Below, one piece after another: positions 5,701 through 11,898 of a stretch of 11,898 nt of DNA (positions are counted from its first letter, which is position 1; the number at the start of each line of letters is the position of its first letter). The notes under the pieces were generated by a model. The model saw only the letters and a program-made list of their open reading frames with translations, did not search any database and was not told the origin of the DNA. The DNA is from an uncultured Oscillospiraceae bacterium (GTDB lineage: Bacteria > Bacillota > Clostridia > Oscillospirales > Ruminococcaceae), in assembly GCA_910586535.1 (NCBI GenBank), contig CAJUHS010000038.1:1-11898 (forward strand), read 5' to 3'. The position numbers and the translations under genes were made by a program.

Positions 5701-6559
5701 CAGTATCTGCTTTATTTTTGTCAGTACCGAGAATATCCTCATAGTAATCGGGCAGACCGTCCTCATCAGTATCAAGTTCATAATCAATAACGGGTTCTTT
5801 TTCAAGAATACTTTCACCGATAACCATTGCAGTAAGCTGAAAATTCTCCGCTTTAGCATTTTCAGTCGCGGACTTGTCCGCAGTAAAACCAAAGGACGCA
5901 CTTTCCCCAGCCTTAATGGGGGTTGTCCACAACTGATTTGCGACCTCATATTTACTATTTTCACTCGAAAGCAGCTTTGCATTCCATATGTTATTTATCG
6001 TAAAATTACCGTCGAAAAACAAAGTCCATGCTTCAATAGGCTCGGTTGAGGTGTTCTTAATTGTTACTTCAGCCTGAAATCCTGTATGCCAATCGCTTGT
6101 TACGTTAAAATCCACATCATAGCCTGCGCTTACGTCAATACGTCTGCTGCAAAGTTCTATATCTTCGGGGATAACGGTTTCCTTGCCCGTAACGATATAC
6201 CCGCAGCTTATGGACTGTTCAGGCTCAATTTCATAATTGTAACCGTTATTTTTGATGATGACATAATCCTCGCCCTTGTCATAAAGCTTTGAGTTCCAAA
6301 GATTACTCATTTCGCCGCCGACATCGTATTTCAGTGCCCAGTTGAGGATAGACTCCTCCCCCGTGTTTTTGATGTTGACCTCGACAGTTCGATTGTTTTC
6401 CCATTCGCTGCCTATTTTATATGTAACTGTGTAGCCGTCCTTTTCATATGTACGGCTATCTCCGCTTAATGCAAAAGCATTCGGCGGCAGGATCGCCAAC
6501 ATATTCAATGACAGTATTACCGCGGTTATTACTGATATTATTCTGTGTTTCAGTTCCAT
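2693..6559 (-). CDS. Secreted multidomain protein: CBM2-like x2, TSP3, degenerate vWA, zinc-metalloprotease-like C-terminus
   Basis: This is a 1288-residue secreted protein. The ATG at 6559 was chosen over one 12 codons upstream: it has AGGAGG 8 bases before it and starts a clean signal peptide (MELKHRI, hydrophobic core, cleavage near NAFA, residue 30). Domains: two tandem CBM2-like beta-sandwiches (about 35-140 and 143-250; the second keeps DWHTGF, AWTL, IWNAK and a last Trp); Ca-binding TSP3 repeats of the DTDGDGLSDG type (262-390); a beta-rich segment (about 395-540); a vWA fold (614-814) whose MIDAS DxSxS reads D621, R623, I625; two more TSP3 motifs (about 855 and 945); and a C-terminal domain with HEFGHVFKLKD (H1100, E1101, H1104, D1110) and a Met-turn-like GEIMSV near 1156. 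HExxHxxxxxD plus Met-turn resembles snapalysin-type metzincins, although the usual Gly after the second His is Lys. The likely role is an extracellular, substrate-attached peptidase. No sortase motif or dockerin is present. GC falls sharply after the vWA region. The gene lies 70 bp downstream of the giant Fn3 gene and overlaps the next gene. Confidence 0.85.
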   Translation of the reverse strand: MELKHRIISVITAVILSLNMLAILPPNAFALSGDSRTYEKDGYTVTYKIGSEWENNRTVEVNIKNTGEESILNWALKYDVGGEMSNLWNSKLYDKGEDYVIIKNNGYNYEIEPEQSISCGYIVTGKETVIPEDIELCSRRIDVSAGYDVDFNVTSDWHTGFQAEVTIKNTSTEPIEAWTLFFDGNFTINNIWNAKLLSSENSKYEVANQLWTTPIKAGESASFGFTADKSATENAKAENFQLTAMVIGESILEKEPVIDYELDTDEDGLPDYYEDILGTDKNKADTDGDGLSDGYEVLYLGTDPLKADTDDNGVNDGDEDFDKDGLTNSKECELGTDPNNADTDGDGLNDGDEVNTYGTDPLKYDTDGDGISDGDEITLGLNPKSAATDGTPDGERTFTQTVEAESEVLSAINGNESVPFDVSLEMKAAGVAENNVYARESGYSNAIENSAIIGVAPEFVYADGLAVEEVTVKFELENSVINNTLGIYTDESDEFKGIKRLNVFMFFEDVNMLLPVETFHDETTNTVYTKTDRVGTYCLVDMEIFLDNLDKQLNGDDEPEAEIEVQSEESEALSENSLDKVMAMSYNGVRINSNNSVNLANSTDSNAAVNRDDFDVVFLVDCREIYEKDNYEVIRRNIIETADSVFIQSPKARVKIIEMYSTNDTVENGTAKKVVKRKYIGESDGESDYFYSIDEVYSALAYIKDNTMPKHSDCNISDAVNYVYDKYNNRDTWVFCIVRTNGIYYGSQEKSKSILDDINNNNLPIQISTIYNENTSSKYGYARNMVAKTGGSTWYSYEGSSAFMLSRIYGKVPQLKGYKAIIGTGYKTVVLKDTLIQNYKWYIKNEPLNSNNPLMDTDEDGLADYQEIMFESSEGDFLFEKKGDDIQLLVYREMVKHVGNDMFYVKQGLERYCKVTGENSNKPKYIDSLLECSILPIKSDPTSADGDGDGILDINEKWNGIDERYKNISPLKADTIESLYPELRLNYPKGNNKSDNAVYLDIKDNNIIIFCDMAELENNQLEVVRQALNEYWAKDFKGGLYDFYPGMEISTKIRFVHNNGKIKVKFIQDDDITKRSSTFINDVKIFYVNDISECMDTIAHEFGHVFKLKDAYPYNCDLLIDSLEKYFSPNQGKTPLTIYNSNKDEKRNELWMAGEIMSVNKSVNINDIEMVLQAFVEDKMQHFVPTSNKKISKAIKTPYIPFWDCKKRKLIYYDNSLSQYFDIECNNNYEFKDESINTYLMLAKSEYGEDFIKYICSYANWLEQVYGENNILFTDLLNNSGIRRHWNE
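3230..3262 (-). other. Zinc-binding active-site motif HExxHxxxxxD
   Basis: These codons encode HEFGHVFKLKD, followed by AY. Two His and the Asp 10 residues after the first His are the predicted zinc ligands, and Glu is the catalytic base. A Met-turn-like IMS is encoded about 56 residues later, within GEIMSVNKSVNINDIEMV. Confidence 0.75.
5390..5776 (-). repeat. Tandem thrombospondin type 3 calcium-binding repeats
   Basis: This is an array of acidic units of the form DTDGDGLxDGxE...GTDP, about 20-25 residues each, with at least five copies in 129 residues. At DNA level it gives recurrent CCGTCAGTATC-type blocks on the plus strand. These repeats bind Ca ions and stiffen extracellular linkers; here they separate the CBM2-like pair from the vWA region. 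The spacing and GTDP ends are those of TSP3, not of a paired dockerin. Confidence 0.85.
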
Positions 6560-6576
6560 CGCTTTTTCCTCCTGTT

Positions 6577-6604
6577 GTTCCACAGCCTTTAGCAACTGTG
6601 GAAC
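6577..6604 (-). promoter_or_regulatory. Intercistronic hairpin just upstream of the ribosome binding site
   Basis: A perfect 9-bp inverted repeat, GTTCCACAG and CTGTGGAAC, encloses a 10-base loop. It fills the middle of the 70-bp gap between the Fn3 gene and the protease gene. On the minus strand it is followed by AACAGGAGG, not by a T run, so it is not a standard terminator. It may mark an RNA processing or stabilising site that sets different levels of the two proteins, or a protein-binding site. No promoter is evident in the gap. Confidence 0.6.
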
Positions 6605-6629
6605 GTAAATTTACTGATGACGTTTAGTT

Positions 6630-9600
6630 TTAATGAGGTATATGGTGCTGGAAATTTGACACACTGTAGTAGCCTGTTATACTTTCGCCCGGATTCAGCG
6701 TTTTAAGACTTAATTCGTCAAATTCATCCCCATACAATGCAGGATAAAATTCTTCTTTCTGTTCATTATCAGGTTCACTCTTGACTTCTGAAGAATGTTT
6801 GCCTGTCCACGGTATATGTTCTTTCAATCCGCTTGGATATTCAAGCATCATATCTGAAATTTCAATATCGTCAAAATACTTATATGCACGGAAGTCAATA
6901 TCAACATCATATACAGGCTTATCAGAAACATTTGTCAGCGTAAATTTTGCTGTCCAGTAGTCGGAATTAGGATCAAATCCCGTATAATCAACATCAAGCT
7001 CCAATGCGTCACCGCCGTAAACAACAAGCGGTTTCTCATTTTTAAATTCGAGCTTAATTTCTTCCATAAACGGAGTGAGAACACAGTTAAAGTCAGCAGA
7101 TAAATAATATTCACCCTTTTTATCGCCGCGCACTACCCATGACATTGTTTTGGTTTCACCGCCTGCAATCATACCTGCTTTAATATGACTGGACTCTCCT
7201 CGTTCAGTTTTTGCCAAGGACAAACCGCTCGGAAGTGTCAAATCCGCAGTACAATTTTCTAACGTAAAGTTATCGTCCGCATTGTTGATAACAGTAAGGT
7301 CAACATTATAAAATTCCTTCATCCATGAAATTTCTGTAGTAATTGAGAACAACGCTATGGATTTGCTTTCACTGCTTCCGCTGCCGCCTCCGCCGTTGCC
7401 TCCGCTTCCGCCGCCACCTCGTCTGCCGCTGCCTATAGTTTTGGCGCATACCGTCCAATTTTCATTAAATGTTTCATTTATTTTAATTATTTCTCCCTCC
7501 GCATTAGTTGTCAACCACAAGGTCTTGCTGTTTTTATTATATGTCAGGTTTACCGTATACTCGCAAACGCTGCGATTTTCGGGAGCCTTGGGGTCAATTC
7601 CGAGAGCAAGAATTTCTTTCAGTTCCAAAGGTCTTGTTGTAAGATTTCCTACCACGACTTCACCCTTAGGCAGCACTACATTAACCACAGAAGCCTCGCC
7701 TGTAACCGAAACAGTAACCATTTTCGGCAAATATCCCGCGATATAGAAATACACGTCATAGCTGCCTTTCTTAGCAATGAAATCATAGCAGCCTGTTGAA
7801 TCGGTAGTTGCGTCGATTTTTCCTCCCGTAAGCTCGCAGTATACTCTTGCTCCCGAAAGTACAGCCCCGTTATCTCCGCGAACTCTCAGCTTAACGGCAT
7901 TGTAGTCCTCACCGTAAATCTCCACTTCCGTAGTATGCGTATCAGAATTTTCAGCGCTGTCATAAACGGTAAGAGAGACCCTATATGTTCCCGCTTCACT
8001 ATATGTATGCTTAGGTCTTGCTTCAGTTGAAGTCGTTCCGTCGCCGAAGTCCCACTTGTATGAAGCAACATAGTGATTATCTGTAGAACCTGTTCCGTCA
8101 AAGCTTACAGCCTTGCCCGCAATGCCGAACAATCCCTCTCCCGCATAAGCGGTCGGAGCAATAGTATCCTCGTTTGTCGGAACAGCGGAAACCGCTTCGC
8201 CCTTTACCTTATTTCCGCGAATATCCATTGCCTCAACATAATAGTAATATTTTTGTCCTGCCGTAACGTCATAATCCGTTACGGAACTTTTTGTTGTGGA
8301 ACCGATTAAGCTGTATTTAGCCGACGATGAGCTTCTGCGGTAAACATAATATCCCGCAATTTCTTCGGTATTTTCCATTGTCCAGCTAAGATTTACAGAC
8401 CAACCCGCGCCCTCTGCGGTAAGAACAGGAGCGGAAAGCGTACAATTTCTGTAGTCATAAGTCACAATATAATCCTCGCTCTTGTTAAGAGCGGAATCCA
8501 TCAGTGAAACCTTGATCTGATATTTTCCCATCTCAAGCTTGGAGGTATCGAGAGTAAAGGATATAATCTCAGCATAAGTGTCAATTTCCTTATGGTACAA
8601 GTCAGACCACTCTTCTGAATTTTCAGCCTTACCCTGAACGGTAACGTCCCTAAGATTGAAGTTATCATAGCAGGATACGCTTATTTCGGGATTTTCACCT
8701 ATTTTGCTGCCGCTTGCGGGATAAACGCTGAATACCTGCGGCTTTGTATTATCTTCGGAAATACAGCCTATTACCTCGTCGGAATAATCACTTTCATTTC
8801 CGTTTTCGTCAACAGCCGTAACCTTATAGGTATAAACCGTACCAAGCTCGACATCGCTTTCAAAATAATTTATGTACCTGTAATTATCCTTGATAAGCAA
8901 ATATTCGCCGTCGCCTGTTTTTCTGTAAATTCTGAAATAGGAAACGTCTTTGCCTCCTGCGCTCCACTTTACTTCAATAGTATCGTCCTCGCTTGTGCAA
9001 ACTACGCCTGCGGGAACATCGGGAGCAGTATTATCAACACTAAAGCTGTAAACAGGAGAATTTTCAATTGTACTTACATTTCCGTTAATATCCTCCGCGT
9101 ATGCGCACAGATATACCGTTCCGTCAGTCATTTCCGAAGTATCAACTCCGAACTTCACCGTAACGGAAGCCTTGCCCGAAGCTGTTTCCGAACCGCAATC
9201 CGTCCAGTTGATTTTATCGGAGGAATATTTGAGATAGATCTTCGATACGCCGCAGTTATCCGTTGCCGAAACAGTAATCACAGTATTCTTGAATGACGGC
9301 TTGCCAGTATACTCAATAGAGAAAATCACAGGAGCAACATCATCTTCGCCCGTATAAACCGTAACCTCGTTGCTGTTTTCGGAAACGTTGCCAGCAGCGT
9401 CATACGCCTTAACATAGTATGTATAATTTGTATCAAGGCTTACAGCTGTATCCACATAAACGTTTGCATTAAAGGATTTGATTTTAACGTCATTTCTGTA
9501 TAAATCATATTTTACAACGCCCACATTATCGCTGCACTCCCAGGAAAGAGATACATAATCGTCTTTTACAGAATTAAGCGTAAGAACAGGCGCGCTTGGA

Positions 9601-11898
9601 GCAAGATTGTCTATAAATACGCTTGCGCTTGCTCTTGAAACGTTGTCCTCGTTATCAACAGCCTCAACATAATATTCATAGTATCCGCCGAAAGCTGTGG
9701 AATCTGTAAAAGCCGTACCGTTCGACGAACCGATAAGCGTTCCGTTTCTGTATACGTTGTACTTGACGACGGTTCCGTTATCGGAAGAAGCTGTCCAGGA
9801 AAGACGTACAACACCCTCGGACTGAATTTTTGCCGCCAAGTTTGCAGGCTGTGTGGGAGCAAACGCGTCAACGTCTGTTGAAGCTTCAAGAATATTGCTC
9901 CATTCGGAAAGATTTCCCGAAGTATCGCAGGCTACAATGTAGTATTCATACGAGGTATGGCTCTTAAGACCGTTGTCAATATACTCTGTCTTTGTGGTAT
10001 TGCCGACACGCTCTCCGTTCCGATAGATATAGTAGCAATATACCGCCGCGTTATCGGAAGAAGCGCCCCATGTCATTGATATAGAAGATGAATTTGAACG
10101 TACAAATTTCAAATTTTTAGGAGCTGCAGGAGCTTCTGTATCAGCCTTACCCTCGATAAGTTCATTCCAAAGCGGTATTCTGCTGAATACATAACCCGTA
10201 TCAAGAGGTTTGGTTATTTCGAGAATATTAAAGTATGATTGCGTTGTTGCAAACTCAACCTTCTGAAGCTTTCCACCGCTGAGAATCACCTTATGCCCTC
10301 CGCTGGGAGCAAAGTTGTTTGTATAGTAGCTATATTTTTGTGTAAAGTCTCCCTTTACCTCTAATGTTCCCGCGGTCAAGTTTCCGTTATGACCGTAATA
10401 TGGATACCACATCATATTGCCATTTACTAAGATATAGTCATCGACACTCTTCATATTTATTCTGCCGTTACTGTATGAACCCGCTGTTCCGAAGTTGAAA
10501 TCTCCTGCAATCAGAAGCTGTCCTTTGTTTATGTTCAATGTTGTATTCCACAAATTCACATACGAATCAACTGTCATTGTGTGACCGTTCAAATCAAACG
10601 TTCCTCCGTCAAATACAACCGCTCCGCCTATGTGCAGATCGTCGGAAAGCATTCTGTTTTCAACAAACCTTATGTCGTGATTCCATATGTTATCCGCAAA
10701 TGTTCCTGTAAGTACAAGATTTGCTCCATTTGTTATTTTGGTTTCCGTATTGTAAAGATTTCCTACTACATATGATGTTCTTGGAAAATCTACTCCGTCT
10801 GCCGAAGTATTTGTGATTTTCAGATTATTGAAACGAGAATAATCTTTTCTGGTGTTGTTAATACTTACCGTCTGCTTTTCCGTACCGTTCAGAATTACCG
10901 TATGACTTCCCGACGTGCAGAAATTGTAACTGTTCGCTCCCGCCTGCGTCAGATTCCCGCCGATCTCCAGCGTTCCAGCCGTAAGCTTTCCGCTGTGCGA
11001 AGCTGTTGACTGCATAACAAACTGACCCGTTACCCTTACGGTATCGGCTTCATTCGTCATATTCAGAACGCCTGTGCTGTTGGTGTAGCTTGTTCCGTTG
11101 AGAGCCTGTACCCGGTAATCTCCCTGTACCTTAAGCTCGCCGCCGTTGACAAGGACTGTTCCTCCAGAATGAATGAGGTTTCCTGTTATTGTCAGTTTAT
11201 GTCCGTTAAGGTCGAGCGTTCCCCTTGCGAGGTTTACGTCTCCCTCTATAGTTTCGTCGGCTTCCAGCGTCCAGCCCGAACGTTCGCCGTTTGCAAAGCT
11301 TATGTTGCAGCCGTTGTCAATAAGCTCACAAATTGTTACTGTGGTCTTGAATACTACTCCCTCATCGGAATAGTTCTGTATTTCAAGGATATTGAAGCGG
11401 GATTCGGTTCTGTCAAACGAAACCGTCTGCAAACCTTCGCCGCTGAGAATAACTTTATGGTTTCCACTTGGCACAAAATTATTAGGATAGCTTGTATGCT
11501 TTTGAGTAAAATTACCCTTGACTTCTATTGTTCCGTTTGTAAGACTGCTGTAATTGTAATATGACGCTACATACAAATCACCGTTTACGCAAATGTAGTC
11601 CTCAGCATTTGTCATTGTCAGATAACCAGAACCTCCACTTCCGTTCGTGTAACTCATATTGAAATTTCTGTCCGCATACATCTTGCCCTTATTCACATTA
11701 AGGTATGCATTGCTAAGATATACATTTCCCTTGACTGTAAGCGTATGTCCGTTAAGATTTAACGTGCCGCCATTGAGATACAACGTCCCTCCAATTTCCA
11801 AATCTTCGCTCAAGGTTCTGTTTTCATTAAGCCATATGTCGTAATTCCATATGTTATCCGCAAATGTTCCTGTAAGTACAAGATTTGCTCCATTTGTT
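6630..11898 (-). CDS. Giant extracellular repeat / Fn3 / PKD protein, 5' end beyond the window
   Basis: The frame is open to the window edge, giving 1755 residues here without the N-terminus; there is no true start near 11813. Domains, numbered from the first residue in the window: about three copies of a roughly 190-residue beta-rich repeat (1-585) with cores such as GGTLNLNGHTLTVKGN and SGxHKVILSG; Fn3 domains at about 585-674, 677-763 and 764-848 (W in strand B, YYxYRNG and YYVxAxDxxGN); an Ig-like segment 854-955; Fn3 956-1044; an Ig-like segment 1050-1148; Fn3 1153-1240; a PKD domain 1246-1328 (SYKWDFGDGT, AGTYRVSLTV); a carboxypeptidase-regulatory-like domain 1334-1413; a Gly/Ser linker 1489-1511; and a C-terminal beta-rich domain ending NFQHHIPH. 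It is a surface adhesin or matrix scaffold with no catalytic site seen here. There is no LPxTG, dockerin or C-terminal membrane helix, so attachment must be N-terminal or non-covalent. It is followed in the same direction by the protease gene. Confidence 0.9.
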   Translation of the reverse strand, partial: TNGANLVLTGTFADNIWNYDIWLNENRTLSEDLEIGGTLYLNGGTLNLNGHTLTVKGNVYLSNAYLNVNKGKMYADRNFNMSYTNGSGGSGYLTMTNAEDYICVNGDLYVASYYNYSSLTNGTIEVKGNFTQKHTSYPNNFVPSGNHKVILSGEGLQTVSFDRTESRFNILEIQNYSDEGVVFKTTVTICELIDNGCNISFANGERSGWTLEADETIEGDVNLARGTLDLNGHKLTITGNLIHSGGTVLVNGGELKVQGDYRVQALNGTSYTNSTGVLNMTNEADTVRVTGQFVMQSTASHSGKLTAGTLEIGGNLTQAGANSYNFCTSGSHTVILNGTEKQTVSINNTRKDYSRFNNLKITNTSADGVDFPRTSYVVGNLYNTETKITNGANLVLTGTFADNIWNHDIRFVENRMLSDDLHIGGAVVFDGGTFDLNGHTMTVDSYVNLWNTTLNINKGQLLIAGDFNFGTAGSYSNGRINMKSVDDYILVNGNMMWYPYYGHNGNLTAGTLEVKGDFTQKYSYYTNNFAPSGGHKVILSGGKLQKVEFATTQSYFNILEITKPLDTGYVFSRIPLWNELIEGKADTEAPAAPKNLKFVRSNSSSISMTWGASSDNAAVYCYYIYRNGERVGNTTKTEYIDNGLKSHTSYEYYIVACDTSGNLSEWSNILEASTDVDAFAPTQPANLAAKIQSEGVVRLSWTASSDNGTVVKYNVYRNGTLIGSSNGTAFTDSTAFGGYYEYYVEAVDNEDNVSRASASVFIDNLAPSAPVLTLNSVKDDYVSLSWECSDNVGVVKYDLYRNDVKIKSFNANVYVDTAVSLDTNYTYYVKAYDAAGNVSENSNEVTVYTGEDDVAPVIFSIEYTGKPSFKNTVITVSATDNCGVSKIYLKYSSDKINWTDCGSETASGKASVTVKFGVDTSEMTDGTVYLCAYAEDINGNVSTIENSPVYSFSVDNTAPDVPAGVVCTSEDDTIEVKWSAGGKDVSYFRIYRKTGDGEYLLIKDNYRYINYFESDVELGTVYTYKVTAVDENGNESDYSDEVIGCISEDNTKPQVFSVYPASGSKIGENPEISVSCYDNFNLRDVTVQGKAENSEEWSDLYHKEIDTYAEIISFTLDTSKLEMGKYQIKVSLMDSALNKSEDYIVTYDYRNCTLSAPVLTAEGAGWSVNLSWTMENTEEIAGYYVYRRSSSSAKYSLIGSTTKSSVTDYDVTAGQKYYYYVEAMDIRGNKVKGEAVSAVPTNEDTIAPTAYAGEGLFGIAGKAVSFDGTGSTDNHYVASYKWDFGDGTTSTEARPKHTYSEAGTYRVSLTVYDSAENSDTHTTEVEIYGEDYNAVKLRVRGDNGAVLSGARVYCELTGGKIDATTDSTGCYDFIAKKGSYDVYFYIAGYLPKMVTVSVTGEASVVNVVLPKGEVVVGNLTTRPLELKEILALGIDPKAPENRSVCEYTVNLTYNKNSKTLWLTTNAEGEIIKINETFNENWTVCAKTIGSGRRGGGGSGGNGGGGSGSSESKSIALFSITTEISWMKEFYNVDLTVINNADDNFTLENCTADLTLPSGLSLAKTERGESSHIKAGMIAGGETKTMSWVVRGDKKGEYYLSADFNCVLTPFMEEIKLEFKNEKPLVVYGGDALELDVDYTGFDPNSDYWTAKFTLTNVSDKPVYDVDIDFRAYKYFDDIEISDMMLEYPSGLKEHIPWTGKHSSEVKSEPDNEQKEEFYPALYGDEFDELSLKTLNPGESITGYYSVSNFQHHIPH
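10680..10734. repeat. 55-bp perfect direct repeat, inner copy
   Basis: Identical to 11844-11898, exactly 1164 bp (388 codons) away and in the same reading frame. It encodes the join between repeat units, TNGANLVLTGTFADNIWN. The identity at third codon positions implies recent duplication or gene conversion. Confidence 0.9.
11844..11898. repeat. 55-bp perfect direct repeat, outer copy, reaching the window edge
   Basis: Identical to 10680-10734. The match is cut by the end of the window, so the full identical stretch may be longer. It shows that the protein-coding frame and the repeat array continue upstream of the window. Confidence 0.9.

Larger units (their letters stand above)
10146..11898 (-). 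repeat. About three ~190-residue tandem protein repeats arranged A-B-A
   Basis: Copies are encoded at roughly 11275-11825 (A1), 10662-11274 (B) and 10146-10661 (A2). Shared landmarks in order: LxLNGHTLTV; a KGN/TGN strand; MxxxDxxxVNG; LTxGTxEVKGxFTQ; a Tyr/Asn-rich turn; SGxHKVILSG; and FNxLEI. A1 and A2 are closer to each other than to B, giving a 388-residue A-B super-repeat. The Asn/Gly/Thr-rich short strands suggest a beta-solenoid or beta-helix. The array continues past the window edge. Confidence 0.75.

Noticed and set aside
5390..5776. Dockerin domain
   Set aside because: The Asp/Gly-rich units are more than two and have TSP3 spacing with GTDP ends. No paired 22-residue dockerin repeat at the C-terminus is seen.
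6557..6595. Upstream ATG at 6595 as start of the protease gene
   Set aside because: It would place 12 charged residues before the signal peptide and overlaps the hairpin. The ATG at 6559 has AGGAGG at ideal spacing and gives a clean signal peptide.
6577..6604. Rho-independent terminator after the Fn3 gene
   Set aside because: The stem is good but no T run follows on the minus strand (AACAGGAGG follows). The next gene's ribosome binding site is directly adjacent.
7357..7746. Proline-rich plus-strand ORF
   Set aside because: It is the antisense of the Gly/Ser linker and neighbouring codons of the giant gene, with no ribosome binding site or domain pattern.
11811..11813. TTG at 11813 as the start of the giant protein
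   Set aside because: The frame stays open to the window edge, and the upstream residues (TNGANLVLTGTFADNIWN) match an internal repeat, so the gene begins beyond the window.

Overview
The window is AT-rich DNA with strong AGGAGG-type ribosome binding sites. Its very large secreted proteins are built from fibronectin III, PKD, thrombospondin-3 and cellulose-binding-like modules. This suggests a Gram-positive anaerobe of the Clostridia, plausibly a fibre-associated gut or rumen bacterium of the Ruminococcus type. That placement is inferred from gene content; no rRNA or other marker gene is present. All recognisable genes are on the minus strand.

Left part (1-1768). Two terminator hairpins bracket three 22-bp direct repeats and what may be the last codons of a decayed plus-strand gene. 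Next is a small membrane-anchored protein (277-807) that resembles DUF4760 and has a clear promoter. Beyond it is an intact-looking 878-bp IS5-family insertion sequence (889-1766). It has perfect 16-bp terminal inverted repeats, a TA target duplication, and a transposase in two frames joined by a slippery A AAA AAG heptamer.

Junction (1769-2127). On the minus strand lies the last 23 bases of a tRNA gene (T-loop, 3' T-stem, 3' acceptor strand, CCA; tRNA-Asn is the best guess) without the rest of the tRNA. A terminator hairpin follows it. On its other side are three TATCTTT motifs at exact 20-bp spacing and two GACCAAA motifs 11 bp apart. This looks like the attachment site left by an element that integrates into a tRNA 3' end. 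By the usual geometry of such events, ancestral chromosome lies to the left and element cargo to the right.

Right part (2128-11898). Three genes are read right to left and are probably co-transcribed. The first (6630 to beyond the window) is a giant multidomain extracellular protein: about 190-residue beta-rich repeats, five Fn3 domains, two Ig-like segments, PKD, a carboxypeptidase-regulatory-like domain, a Gly-rich linker and a C-terminal domain. After 70 bp containing a perfect 9-bp stem hairpin comes a 1288-residue secreted protein: signal peptide, two CBM2-like domains, a Ca-binding TSP3 array, a vWA fold with a destroyed MIDAS, and a C-terminal HExxHxxxxxD zinc-metalloprotease-like domain. 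Its stop overlaps by 8 bp the start of a 190-residue exported or membrane-anchored protein of unknown function.

The most interesting reading is that the AT-rich C-terminal protease region plus the overlapping small gene is a toxin/immunity-style or protease/partner pair, delivered or displayed by surface-adhesion modules and carried on a tRNA-integrated element. This is inference; the parts themselves are visible in the sequence.
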